64,000 bases of DNA, from NCBI GenBank assembly GCA_910574965.1, contig CAJTDB010000002.1:210169-274168 (forward strand), in the 5' to 3' direction. The position numbers and the translations under genes are program-made. Positions 9,485-17,937 of the stretch are shown one piece after another. The stretch is from Lachnospiraceae bacterium. Its GTDB lineage: Bacteria; Bacillota; Clostridia; Lachnospirales; Lachnospiraceae. How positions within the stretch are numbered: position 1 is the first letter of the stretch; every line of letters starts with the position of its first letter. The notes beneath the pieces are model-generated. The model was given only the letters and a program-made list of their open reading frames with translations, ran no database searches and was not told where the DNA came from.

Positions 9485-9502
9485 GTACCATGGATTTTTC
9501 CC

Positions 9503-9530
9503 TTGGAACATGTTATATTTATGGTATTCT
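9503..9530 (+). promoter_or_regulatory. Candidate promoter for the GT39 gene
   Basis: TTGGAA (9503-9508), a 16-base spacer and TATTCT (9525-9530), about 68 bases before the ATG at 9598. The hexamers are only moderately close to consensus. Confidence 0.4.
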
Positions 9531-9597
9531 ATTGGAATATTACAGCAAAGGAAATGCTGGACATTCACTCATATGGAACTTAAAAACGGAGGTTTTT

Positions 9598-11109
9598 ATG
9601 AAACGATTTTACGACAGCCTTCTTGGGCTGACAGAGAAATACTACTGGATCTGGTTTGCACTTCTAACCATCCTGACCGCTTTTCTCTGCTTCCGGTGCT
9701 TAGGGATCGGTGCTATTGACTCCTGGGACGAAGCACGCCATGGCATATCCGCCTATGAAATGTTGCAAAGGGGCAATTATCTGGTCAACACCTTTCAGGG
9801 AGCACCGGACTACTGGAACGTCAAGCCGCCCCTTTCCTTTCTGACCATTATCGCCGGCTTTTCTCTCTTTGGCTATACGGCCGTGGGGCTTCGGGCTTTC
9901 TCTGCCCTTTTCTATCTTCTGACCGCAGTGTGCACCGGCCTTTTTGCCAGACGATACGGATGCCTGGCCTCCCTTCTGACTATGGCCTTTCTGACTGCCA
10001 ATTACTTTCCATTCAAAGCCCATCTGGTCCGTGCCGGAGATGCAGACAGCCTGTATCTTCTGCTCTTTACTCTGGCTATGCTGGCCATGTTAAAGCTCCA
10101 AGAGAACCGGCGCTGGCTTTTGGTCTGCGGACTCTGCTTTTCGCTTGCCTTTCTGACCAAAAGCTTCCATGCAGGTATGATTGCCATTATCGGCATACTG
10201 TTCCTTTGGCTGACCGGACAATGGAAACAGATCCGGCTGCGCCTGTGGGCAGGCTTTCTTGCCGCTGCTCTTGTACCGATCCTTCTTTGGGCATTTCTCA
10301 GATATCAGTATGACGGCGCAACTTTCTTTTTACAGATGTACGAAGCGGATATCGCCGGACGGACTGCCGCCGGCGGGTTAGAAGGGCATGGCTTTCCGCT
10401 TTCCTATTATTTTACGTCCATTTTCTGGAACTTTGACTATATTTACGGTTTTTTGAGCCTTATTGTCCTTCTCGGTATCCTGTACCTTCTCCTCCGGCCC
10501 CTGAGAAATGTTTTGGTTCTTCTCTGTCCGTCGGACCGGATCGGCATCCTTTTGTGGCTGTTTCTGCCTCTTGGCCTGTTCTCTCTCGTGTCCACCAAGC
10601 TTATGTGGTATGTATACCCGTGTATCGTTCCCTTATGCCTGCTGGCTGCGGTTTTCCTGGATGCATTTCTCAAAAACGGAAAGGTTCTTTTACAATTTCG
10701 AATGCTTGTTCTTTTTATAGTCTGTGCAGGAACTTTTGTATTTCTATGGAACAATTATACAGATAACGTACGCGGCGCCCGCTCCAACGATCTGCAGACT
10801 TTTGTCATGGAACAGTTCGACCGGGAGGGACCGCTGTCTGGCTGTATTGTCTATCTGGATGCCTATGATCCGTTCCTCTATGCCAACACCACCCAATGGG
10901 AGCAGAATATGCGCCTGCTGGCTTTGATGGAAGGTGCCCTTGACTGCCGGGACGGCGGTGCCGAAGCCTTTTTAGCGGAGGAAGAAGACTGCCTTCTGAT
11001 TCTCTCAATCCCGTTCCTTGAAAACTATCCAAAGCTCCGTGCTTTCGAAGTACTGGCGGACAACGGACAGTATCTGCTCATCCGGCGGCAGATATCAAAA
11101 GCTCCATAG
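9598..11109 (+). CDS. Membrane glycosyltransferase, GT39/ArnT-like
   Basis: 503-residue polytopic protein with about eleven hydrophobic segments. The first periplasm-facing loop contains IDSWDEARHGISAYEMLQRG and NVKPPLSFLT. The acidic pair in DSWDEARHG is the catalytic motif of the dolichyl/undecaprenyl-phosphate-sugar:acceptor transferases (GT39, ArnT, PMT). It would transfer a sugar from a lipid-phosphate donor to an acceptor on the outer face of the membrane. The start is the ATG at 9598 behind CGGAGGTTTTT; the frame extends 36 codons upstream into the promoter region and that part is rejected. It is divergent from the polysaccharide cluster and could decorate its product or a wall polymer. 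Confidence 0.85.
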   Translation: MKRFYDSLLGLTEKYYWIWFALLTILTAFLCFRCLGIGAIDSWDEARHGISAYEMLQRGNYLVNTFQGAPDYWNVKPPLSFLTIIAGFSLFGYTAVGLRAFSALFYLLTAVCTGLFARRYGCLASLLTMAFLTANYFPFKAHLVRAGDADSLYLLLFTLAMLAMLKLQENRRWLLVCGLCFSLAFLTKSFHAGMIAIIGILFLWLTGQWKQIRLRLWAGFLAAALVPILLWAFLRYQYDGATFFLQMYEADIAGRTAAGGLEGHGFPLSYYFTSIFWNFDYIYGFLSLIVLLGILYLLLRPLRNVLVLLCPSDRIGILLWLFLPLGLFSLVSTKLMWYVYPCIVPLCLLAAVFLDAFLKNGKVLLQFRMLVLFIVCAGTFVFLWNNYTDNVRGARSNDLQTFVMEQFDREGPLSGCIVYLDAYDPFLYANTTQWEQNMRLLALMEGALDCRDGGAEAFLAEEEDCLLILSIPFLENYPKLRAFEVLADNGQYLLIRRQISKAP

Positions 11110-11208
11110 AACATTTCACACCCTTTCGCTGACCGTTTACAGCATCTGTATTATCCTGAAAGTATGCTCTCCGATGTTTAAATATATTACAAAAAAGGAG
11201 GTTATATC

Positions 11209-11697
11209 ATGCACGCAAAGACAATGGAAGGACTTATGGGCGCAAGTGCCAACGTGGATCTGCTGAATACCCCTATGAGAGTTTACAAAGAAGCAGAAAC
11301 CAGAGGGGATACGGCCGTTATGGAGCGGGCACTAAGCTATGCGGGCCAGACTGCAGAACAGGCAGATAAGTACAAAACCGTAGCCGATGAGGGAATGAAA
11401 GAAGACGCAAAAGAGACCAGCGAAAAAGCCAAAGACATTCAGGAGAAAACGATTCAGGCGCGGAAGCAGGAGCAGGCAGAGTTAGAGCAGAGGATCGAAC
11501 AAAGCCGGGATACCGTCGAGATCAGCGAAACAGGCAAAGAATCCCTGCCGGTATCTGCGGAGGAAGAACATGCAGCACCGGATCCAAATTCCGCTCCACC
11601 CGCTGCCGCTTTTGCGGAGCCTGTCACTTACACAAAGAATGGTGAAGTCAGTCCAGCCCCGGCAGAAGCGCAGGCGAGTGTTTCACTCACTGTATAA
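11209..11697 (+). CDS. Conserved-looking helical protein of unknown function
   Basis: 162 residues, preceded by a strong AAAAAGGAGGTTATATC. No signal peptide. It starts MHAKTMEGLMGASANVDLLN. Residues about 35-115 are alanine-, glutamate-, lysine- and glutamine-rich with heptad periodicity (AEQADKYKTVADEG through KQEQAELEQRIEQS), predicting a long alpha helix or coiled coil. The tail is low-complexity, rich in alanine, proline and serine. I do not recognise a named family. It is followed directly by a strong terminator and so forms a single-gene unit. Confidence 0.7.
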   Translation: MHAKTMEGLMGASANVDLLNTPMRVYKEAETRGDTAVMERALSYAGQTAEQADKYKTVADEGMKEDAKETSEKAKDIQEKTIQARKQEQAELEQRIEQSRDTVEISETGKESLPVSAEEEHAAPDPNSAPPAAAFAEPVTYTKNGEVSPAPAEAQASVSLTV

Positions 11698-11783
11698 ACG
11701 GCCAAAAGGCTCCCGTCCCGGCAGTGTTCTTCCTATATGGAAGACTGCCGAAACGGAAGCCTTTTTGGCCGCTTTTTTCTTTC
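11698..11783. terminator. Bidirectional stem-loop terminator
   Basis: Nested inverted repeats: GGCCAAAAGGCT / AGCCTTTTTGGCC outside and CGGCAGT..CTTCC / GGAAG..ACTGCCG inside, with a T-tract on both strands. It separates the convergent gene at 11209 from the PNPOx-fold gene and can serve both. Confidence 0.8.
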
Positions 11784-11784
11784 G

Positions 11785-12270
11785 TTACCGCTCGTCGTAT
11801 TGTTTTACTTCCACGGTCTTTTTCTCAAAGTCCAGAAAAAGCTGAAAAGCATATCCGTCATCGCTCGTGTCCCAAATCTCTACGTATTTGGGCGAGATCT
11901 CGATCAGAATCTCCGAATCCTCATGACTGTATTTATTATAACTTTCCCACAGATGCTTCTTATAGCCTTCGGCAAATCTCTGCCCAGGCTCCTCTGTCAC
12001 CAGCCCCTTATTTCTGGCAATGCCTTCTACCTGTACGCCGCTCCAGCACACTGCTACCTGAGGATTGGTAAGAAGCTGTTTTGTTTTGCGGAAATTTTTG
12101 TCCGTCTTGAAATAAATCTTTTCATCGTAAAACAGGCAGCTTACATTGCGCACCATCACATAATCATTCACGCTGGATGCCAGGGCCATAATCTTACTGT
12201 CCCCAAGCATATCGAACATACGTTCAACCGCTTCTTCAAAAGTGATTCCCTTGTTTAATGTAAATTTCAT
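11785..12270 (-). CDS. Pyridoxamine 5'-phosphate oxidase-fold protein
   Basis: 161 residues with the split-barrel flavin-binding fold seen in small clostridial PNPOx-like proteins: an N-terminal helix EEAVERMFDML, then KIMALASSVNDYVMVRNVSCLFYDEKIYFKTDK and QLLTNPQVAVCWSGVQVEGIARN. These proteins bind FMN, F420 or heme and their substrates are usually unknown. It begins 22 bases after the ribU stop. It therefore probably lies in the same riboswitch-controlled transcript, which would tie an FMN-binding protein to flavin uptake. That link is inference. Confidence 0.8.
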   Translation of the reverse strand: MKFTLNKGITFEEAVERMFDMLGDSKIMALASSVNDYVMVRNVSCLFYDEKIYFKTDKNFRKTKQLLTNPQVAVCWSGVQVEGIARNKGLVTEEPGQRFAEGYKKHLWESYNKYSHEDSEILIEISPKYVEIWDTSDDGYAFQLFLDFEKKTVEVKQYDER

Positions 12271-12292
12271 ATGACACCTCTTATTTTCCGGT

Positions 12293-12949
12293 TCAGCTAT
12301 TTATCATGTCCCGCACTACTTTGCTGAGCCTTTTGTATACAAAGAATGTAACAACCGATGTGGCACCGTATTTAATCAGATTAAAGGGCAGGATTCCGAG
12401 TACAGCCATACTCATGACATCTTTCATAATCGGATTGACCGCTGTACACAGCGCAACGATATCCCCCATGGTCATATTTGCCATCCTGCCATAAAACGGT
12501 ATAATCAAATACAGATTGGTAAAGACCGCCGTCACCGATACGATCATGGTGCTTAAGATCATTCCAAAGGCAGCCGACTTCTTTGACTTGTTCCAGTGAT
12601 AGACGGCAATGGCCGGCATCACATAAGCGCTGCTCAAGATCAGCCCCTGAAGTTCACCGGTTCCAAAGGAAAGGCTCCCCTGCATGACTAACTGCAGCAG
12701 GATTTTCACGATAATTACCATAAAGGCCGCCACCGGTCCAAACATATATCCGGCCATAATCTCCATAACCCCCGACAGGTCAAAAGACATAAAAGGCGGC
12801 AGGAACGGAAGCGGAAACCGAAAGAGCATGAGCACCGCACTGACGGCTCCCATCAACCCTACAAAAGCGGTCCGCTTAATCTGCATATGGATGGCATGGT
12901 TCAGTCTTCCTGTTGCTGTTGGTTCCATTGTTTCATTTGTTCGACTCAT
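12293..12949 (-). CDS. ribU: Riboflavin transporter, ECF substrate-binding subunit
   Basis: 218-residue integral membrane S component that captures riboflavin and works with a shared ECF energising module encoded elsewhere. Six hydrophobic segments are present. RibU-like features are LFRFPLPFLPPFMSFDLSGVMEIMAGYMFGPVAA near the N-terminus and PFNLIKYGATS at the C-terminus. The FMN riboswitch upstream on the same strand strongly supports the substrate. I chose the ATG at 12949 (MSRTNETMEP) behind TAGGAGGGGATTCAGA. The open frame continues to 13150, but that extension is the hairpin repeat pair of locus B. Confidence 0.93.
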   Translation of the reverse strand: MSRTNETMEPTATGRLNHAIHMQIKRTAFVGLMGAVSAVLMLFRFPLPFLPPFMSFDLSGVMEIMAGYMFGPVAAFMVIIVKILLQLVMQGSLSFGTGELQGLILSSAYVMPAIAVYHWNKSKKSAAFGMILSTMIVSVTAVFTNLYLIIPFYGRMANMTMGDIVALCTAVNPIMKDVMSMAVLGILPFNLIKYGATSVVTFFVYKRLSKVVRDMINS

Positions 12950-12960
12950 TCTGAATCCCC

Positions 12961-13135
12961 TCCTAATTATAGTTCCGCATCTCTTCGAAAGTTCCCCCGG
13001 TGCTGGAAACATTTCCTGGCACTTCCGTGTCAGGAAATCTTTCCGGGGAACTTTCGCAGAGATGCTGTTTTTATAGTTCCGCATCCCTTCGAAAGTTCCC
13101 CTGGTGCTGGAAACATTTCCTGGCACTTTAAGGTT
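12961..13135 (-). repeat. Locus B: two SD-linked hairpin elements in the ribU leader
   Basis: Cores on the plus strand at 12971 and 13075 (104 bp apart). In the gene sense the full copy has outer arms GCATCTCTGCGAAAGTTCCCC / GGGGGAACTTTCGAAGAGATGC and an inner stem GGAAAgATTTCCTG / CAGGAAATgTTTCC. It ends in GATGCGGAACTATAATTAGGAGG, which is the ribU ribosome binding site. The distal copy is truncated about 58 bp in, before its closing arm. The pair lies between the riboswitch terminator and the gene. Confidence 0.85.
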
Positions 13136-13186
13136 CCCCCTCGACGACACTATATGAATTTTGCGCTGTTTCCATATTTCCGGACA

Positions 13187-13375
13187 TAAAAAAATCCGGA
13201 GTACATGGTCTCCGGGCGCATTCTGCAGAAAATGTCTTTTCTCATCCGGACTATTACCGTCGGTTCCGGAATTCCCCTCTCGGAGTCACCGGATCAGCCG
13301 CTTCCGCGGGTCATGGACTATACCATCGGTAGGGACTTGCACCCTGCCACAAAGACTTTCGGTATTCAGTTATGA
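13187..13375 (-). promoter_or_regulatory. FMN riboswitch (RFN element) with terminator
   Basis: On the minus strand the conserved blocks appear in order: GGCAGGGTGCAAGTCCCTACC, GGTATAGTCCATGACCCGCG, GATCCGGTGACTCCGAGAGG, GGAATTCCGGAACCGACGGT and TAGTCCGGATGAGAAAAGA. This is the FMN aptamer. It is followed by an intrinsic terminator at 13189-13219 (CCGGAG..CTCCGG then seven T). It should switch transcription of ribU off when FMN is abundant. The 68-residue frame across it is not a gene. Confidence 0.95.
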
Positions 13376-13412
13376 TCGAAGTGATTGCAGTTACATTTCT
13401 CTGCTGTAAAAT

Positions 13413-13440
13413 ATTATACTCCTCCAAAACACAGTTGTAA
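13413..13440 (-). promoter_or_regulatory. Promoter of the FMN riboswitch transcript
   Basis: Minus strand TTACAA (13435-13440), 16-base spacer, TATAAT (13413-13418). It lies about 40 bases ahead of the first aptamer helix. Confidence 0.6.
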
Positions 13441-13478
13441 ATACCCAATTCACTCTCCTGACCGAATCCACATGCAGA

Positions 13479-13524
13479 ACGCCCCCACACCGGATGTTTT
13501 CTGCAAAACATTCCCATATGGGGG
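13479..13524. other. Two-tier hairpin between the GH31 gene and the riboswitch promoter
   Basis: GCCCCCA pairs with TGGGGGC, and inside it ATGTTTT pairs with AAAACAT around a four-base loop. No T-tract follows on the minus strand, so it is not a textbook terminator for the riboswitch-side unit. It lies 40 bases beyond the GH31 stop. Confidence 0.5.
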
Positions 13525-13564
13525 CAGGCACTTGAACTTTATCAGAACAATTTGTCAGTATTTT

Positions 13565-15814
13565 TTAGATAAACCTTACGCTTACTTTCTCTCCAATAAC
13601 CTCTGCCTTCCAGCCGCTTCCGCCGCTGACAGACACCTGGATCTCTCCTTGTTCCCTGACTGCTTCCACGCATACGGCTTCCCGTCCTTCCATATCCGGA
13701 ACGGTTGTCCGCACACGGCTGCCTTCTTTTATCTGATACAGTTTCAGCGTCGTCTGGGAGAGGTAATCATAATCCGGCCGCTCCTCATCGATTCCCACCG
13801 GAAGTATGGTGCCTTCCCGAACCAGAAGCGGAAGGTGGAAGTAATCGCAGACCCGTGTATACCATCTGCCGCCTTCCTGTATCTCCCCGGTCAGGTAGTC
13901 TGTCCACACACCTTCCGGCAGATAGTATGACACCTCACCGCTTTCTTTGAATACCGGTGCCACAAGAAGAGAATCTCCGAGCATATACTGTCTGTCCAGC
14001 GTCTCACAGGTAAGATCTTCCGGAAATTCCAGAAACATAGGCCGCATCATCGGTATCCCTTCCTTATGCGCTTTCACCGCCTGCCCGTAGAGATACGGCA
14101 TAAGCGAGCATTTCAGCCGGACAAATTTTCGAAGTACATGGCAGGCTTCTTCGTCAAAAAGCCAAGGCACCCGGTAGGAAGTAGAACCATGAAGCCTGCT
14201 GTGAGAGCTGAGCAGCCCAAACGCACACCATCTCTTGTATACATCAGCCGACGCCGTCTGCTCGAAACCGCCGATGTCATGACTCCAGAAGCCATAGCCG
14301 CACACAGACAGAGACAGTCCTCCGCGCAGCTCCTCTGCCATAGAGGGATAGGTTGCTGTACAGTCCCCGCCCCAATGAACCGGGAATTTCTGTCCTCCTG
14401 CCGCAGTAGATCTGGCAAATACTAATGCCTTGTCTCTGCCAAGTTTGCGCTCTAGAAGTTCAAATACGGTCTTATTATAGAGATACGTATAATAGTTATG
14501 CATTTTCACCGTATCTGACCCGTCATAGTATTTCACGCCCGTCACCGGTATCCGCTCACCAAAATCCGTCTTAAAGCAGTCCACGCCCATGTCCATAAGC
14601 CGCTCTAACTTCTCCTGGTACCAGCGGCACGCATCCGGATTTGTGAAATCCACCAGCGCCATTCCTGCCTGCCAGCGGTCACACTGCCATACGGAGCCGT
14701 CCAGATTTTTTACAAAATATCCTTTCTCCATCCCCTCGTCAAACAGAGCGGATTTCTGTCCGATATAGCTGTTGATCCACACGCATATATGAAGTCCCCT
14801 TGCTTTATAGCGTTTCAGCATCCCTTCCGGATCCGGAAATGTATCCGGGTCCCACTCAAAACTGCACCACTCATAGCCCTTCATCCAGAAGCAGTCAAAA
14901 TGAAAAGTATGAAGAGGAATCTGCCGGTCTGCCATCCCCTGGATAAAGCCGGTAACGGTTTTTTCATCGTAGCTGGTCGTAAAGGAGGTAGTCAGCCAAA
15001 GACCGAAGGACCAGGACGGCGGAAGCGCCGGCTTTCCTGTCAGTTCTGTATAGAGCTGCACGGTCCCCTTCGGCGTACTCCCATTGAGAATATAATAATC
15101 CAGCCGTTCGGTCTGCACGCTGAACTGCACCCGCTCCACTTTCTCGCTTCCGATCTCAAAATGCACATCCCCCGGATGAGCCACAAAGACACCATATCCT
15201 TTATTTGTCACATAAAAAGGTACATTTTTATATGTCTGCTCGGATGCCGTTCCGCCGTCTTCGTTCCAAATTTCCACAATCTGTCCATTTTTCACAAAGG
15301 GCGTATAGCGCTCTCCAAGGCCGTATACATATTCTCCCACATCCAGCAGAAGCTGCTCAGCCATATAATTTTTCTTTGTTTTGCGATTCTGCATATAGGC
15401 CAGATTCCGGAAGCTGCTCTCGGTAAGCAGACGCTCCCCGTCCCGAAATTCCACCCGCCATCCATCCGGCGCCTTCCATATAACCGCACTCGTATGTCCG
15501 GATGTATAGACAAGTTTCTCCCCGTCTTCCTTGATGGAGACAAAGCCTCCTTCCTGCCCGGCAACTTCAAAATGAGGTCCTTGATAAGCAGCACCTTTAA
15601 AATGCACTGCGGACACTTTGATAACATTTTCCATAGGACTTGAAAAGGCAACCGTGAGCATGGGCTGGTTCAGCGTATCTCCCCGGTCTGTCATATGCTT
15701 TGTGGCGGCATAAACAACAAGTTCTTTGTCTCTGATCTGAGAATCATAATACTCTACTGCATACACCGGCTCGATCTCCTCCCGGATGCGCCAGTATCCA
15801 TTTGTAAATTTCAT
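13565..15814 (-). CDS. yicI: GH31 alpha-xylosidase, YicI-like
   Basis: 749-residue cytosolic glycoside hydrolase that should release alpha-linked xylose (or glucose) from the non-reducing end of imported oligosaccharides. The nucleophile motif is CFKTDFGERIPVTGVKYYDG (Asp of KTDFGE, about residue 412). The acid/base region is VHWGGDCTATYPSMAEELRGG, followed by GYGFWSHDIGGFE. All three blocks follow E. coli YicI closely, including the N-terminal beta domain (YVYGLGERYTPFVKNGQ) and GSLLVAPV-type C-terminal sheet. It is the last gene of the sugar operon, 15 bases after the preceding GH31 gene, with AAAGGG ahead of the ATG. Substrate preference between xyloside and glucoside cannot be settled by reading. 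Confidence 0.92.
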   Translation of the reverse strand: MKFTNGYWRIREEIEPVYAVEYYDSQIRDKELVVYAATKHMTDRGDTLNQPMLTVAFSSPMENVIKVSAVHFKGAAYQGPHFEVAGQEGGFVSIKEDGEKLVYTSGHTSAVIWKAPDGWRVEFRDGERLLTESSFRNLAYMQNRKTKKNYMAEQLLLDVGEYVYGLGERYTPFVKNGQIVEIWNEDGGTASEQTYKNVPFYVTNKGYGVFVAHPGDVHFEIGSEKVERVQFSVQTERLDYYILNGSTPKGTVQLYTELTGKPALPPSWSFGLWLTTSFTTSYDEKTVTGFIQGMADRQIPLHTFHFDCFWMKGYEWCSFEWDPDTFPDPEGMLKRYKARGLHICVWINSYIGQKSALFDEGMEKGYFVKNLDGSVWQCDRWQAGMALVDFTNPDACRWYQEKLERLMDMGVDCFKTDFGERIPVTGVKYYDGSDTVKMHNYYTYLYNKTVFELLERKLGRDKALVFARSTAAGGQKFPVHWGGDCTATYPSMAEELRGGLSLSVCGYGFWSHDIGGFEQTASADVYKRWCAFGLLSSHSRLHGSTSYRVPWLFDEEACHVLRKFVRLKCSLMPYLYGQAVKAHKEGIPMMRPMFLEFPEDLTCETLDRQYMLGDSLLVAPVFKESGEVSYYLPEGVWTDYLTGEIQEGGRWYTRVCDYFHLPLLVREGTILPVGIDEERPDYDYLSQTTLKLYQIKEGSRVRTTVPDMEGREAVCVEAVREQGEIQVSVSGGSGWKAEVIGEKVSVRFI

Positions 15815-15829
15815 AACCGCATTCCCTTT

Positions 15830-17833
15830 CTACTTATCCGTCAGACGGCGATCATTTCTTGTAAATACCGGAAGTTCCGCCAGCGGCGCGCTGATCTCGA
15901 CGGTTTCTCCGCCCGGATATACTTTCCCGGTAAAATAATGCTTCCATTCACTCCCGGCCGGAAGATAAACCGTTCGCTTCCGCATACCTCCGTACAGAAT
16001 CGGAGCCACGAGCACATCCGGTCCGAACATATATTCGTCTTCTTTTTCCCATGCAGCCGCATCCTCCGGGAAATCATAAAACAGCGGCCGCATAACCGGT
16101 GTTCCCTTCTCATGAGCCGCCCTCATAAGCTCTGTAAGATACGGCTTCATGTTCTCCCGAAGCTCCAGATAAGTCCTGCAGATTTCATACGCTTCCTCTC
16201 CAAAGGACCATACTTCATTATCCGCTCCGGAGACGCAGGCGGCTCCGCCTTCTTTTCCCATAGGTTCCTGCAGAGGCTCCCGATAACCATGAAGCCGCAT
16301 AACCGGGCAGAAAGCCCCATACTCAAACCAGCGGACCAGAAGTTCCTGGAACTTTGGATCTTTTGGATCGCCTCCATGAAAACCGCCGATGTCCGTTGTC
16401 CACCAGGGAATCCCGGCCATCCCCATATTCAGTCCTGCTGCCAACTGGTTCCGAAGGCTTGCAAAACTGGAATGAATATCACCGGACCACACAAGCGCAC
16501 CATATCTCTGGGAACCGGCCCATGCACAGCGAAGCAGATTGATGATGTTTTCCTGTCCCTCTGCTTTCATTCCGTCAAAAAATGCCTTCGCATACATAAG
16601 CGGATAAATGTTTCCGATCTGCACATTGGGACCCAGGTGATAGCGGTAATTGTCAAAATCGTAAATGCTGTATTCCGGTTCTGCCTCATCCAGCCAGAAC
16701 AGCTTCACACCCTTTTCATAATAATTTTCTTTCGCCTTCTGCCAGACATAATCCCGTGCTTTCGGGTTCGTCGCATCAAAATGCACAGTATTTCCCTGGA
16801 AATCCATTGCGATCCGGAAGCCCCGGTCCGTACGGATCAGATAGCCTTTCTCTTTCATCTCAGCAAAGTTTTCGCTGCGGTAATCCACGGTCGGCCAGAT
16901 GGAAACCATAAGCTCAATGCCCATCTCTTTTAATTCCCGAATCATGCCGTCCGGATCCGGCCAGTATTTCAGATCAAATTTCCAGTCCCCCTGCAGCGGC
17001 CAGTGAAAATAGTCCACCACAATCACCGAAATAGGCAGATTCCGCCGTTTATATTCCCGCGCCACATGCAGGAGTTCCTCCTGCGTCTGATAGCGCAGCT
17101 TACACTGCCAGAAACCCATCGCATAATCCGGCATCATGGGAACGGTACCTGCTGCTTTTGCATATGCTTCCTCGATCTCAGCCGGCGTGTCTCCGGCAGT
17201 GATCCAGTAATCCAGCACTTTTGTGGAGTACGCCTCCCAGGTGGTGATATTGTTTCCAAATACTACCCGTCCTACAGCCGGATTGTTCCAGAGAAATCCA
17301 TATCCCAGAGAAGACACGGCAAAAGGTACGCTGGCCTGAGAGTTTCTCTGCGCCAGTTCCAGATCCGTTCCTTTGAGATTCAGATTTGGCTGCTGATACT
17401 GGCCCATGCCGTAGAGCCGTTCCTCTGTGTTCGATACAAACCGCATAGACAGATGATAGTCTCCGCCTGGTATTGGCCGATATTCTCTCGCCTCTACCTC
17501 CAGCGCGCTGCAGTAATCCGCAAATACATCCAGCCGATTCCGGAGATATTCATCCAAAAGCACTTTTCCTTCCTTATTATAGAACGTCAGTTTGCCATAA
17601 GCGGACAGCCTGGCACGAAGCTTTCCATTTACAATCTCGGCATGATCTTCCTCTATGGTAATCTTTGCCTGCACCTCTTCCGGCGTCATCTGAAGGGCCC
17701 AGTTTTCCTTTGGCATCTTGGCAGTTTTTGTTCCTCTTACCCGGAAACTATTGTGTCCCCAGGGCTGAATCCAGAGTTCTTCTGCATCATAGTGAAACTT
17801 CAGGCAGCCGTCTTCTATTCTGAATACATTCAT
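15830..17833 (-). CDS. GH31 family glycoside hydrolase (alpha-glucosidase/xylosidase)
   Basis: 667 residues, a second GH31 enzyme beside the YicI-like one but clearly different in sequence. Catalytic blocks: LFWLDEAEPEYS (nucleophile Asp, about residue 400), LVWSGDIHSSFASLRNQLAAGLNM (acid/base Asp) and GIPWWTTDIGGFHGG. The WLDEAEPE form resembles bacterial alpha-xylosidases acting on xyloglucan fragments. No signal peptide, so it is cytosolic and acts on material brought in by the adjacent ABC transporter. The start at 17833 (MNVFRIEDG) follows AGGAGAAACAAA. The frame runs nine codons further into repeat locus C, which I reject as coding. Confidence 0.9.
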   Translation of the reverse strand: MNVFRIEDGCLKFHYDAEELWIQPWGHNSFRVRGTKTAKMPKENWALQMTPEEVQAKITIEEDHAEIVNGKLRARLSAYGKLTFYNKEGKVLLDEYLRNRLDVFADYCSALEVEAREYRPIPGGDYHLSMRFVSNTEERLYGMGQYQQPNLNLKGTDLELAQRNSQASVPFAVSSLGYGFLWNNPAVGRVVFGNNITTWEAYSTKVLDYWITAGDTPAEIEEAYAKAAGTVPMMPDYAMGFWQCKLRYQTQEELLHVAREYKRRNLPISVIVVDYFHWPLQGDWKFDLKYWPDPDGMIRELKEMGIELMVSIWPTVDYRSENFAEMKEKGYLIRTDRGFRIAMDFQGNTVHFDATNPKARDYVWQKAKENYYEKGVKLFWLDEAEPEYSIYDFDNYRYHLGPNVQIGNIYPLMYAKAFFDGMKAEGQENIINLLRCAWAGSQRYGALVWSGDIHSSFASLRNQLAAGLNMGMAGIPWWTTDIGGFHGGDPKDPKFQELLVRWFEYGAFCPVMRLHGYREPLQEPMGKEGGAACVSGADNEVWSFGEEAYEICRTYLELRENMKPYLTELMRAAHEKGTPVMRPLFYDFPEDAAAWEKEDEYMFGPDVLVAPILYGGMRKRTVYLPAGSEWKHYFTGKVYPGGETVEISAPLAELPVFTRNDRRLTDK

Positions 17834-17844
17834 TTTGTTTCTCC

Positions 17845-17930
17845 TATTATAGTTCCGCATCCGTCACAAAGATATCCCCTTCCGGACATCTTTGGACTGA
17901 TGCTGTTTTATAATTTGGCATCCGTTTCCG
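17845..17930 (-). repeat. Locus C: shortened SD-linked hairpin element before the GH31 gene
   Basis: Core at 17851 (plus strand AGTTCCGCATC), arms CGTCACAAAGATATCC / GGACATCTTTGGACTGATGC, directly joined without the inner stem, so about 60 bp instead of 100. A second, decayed core (ATTTGGCATCC) follows at about 17912. The fixed end CTATAATAGGAG is the ribosome binding site of the gene at 17833. Confidence 0.75.
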
Positions 17931-17937
17931 GCCCCTG

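Noticed and set aside
12950..13150. N-terminal extension of ribU with a repeated peptide
   Set aside because: Also a translation of the repeat elements in the leader; the ATG at 12949 is preceded by AGGAGG.
13311..13517. 68-residue minus-strand frame
   Set aside because: It lies across the FMN aptamer and its promoter; conserved riboswitch bases explain the sequence.
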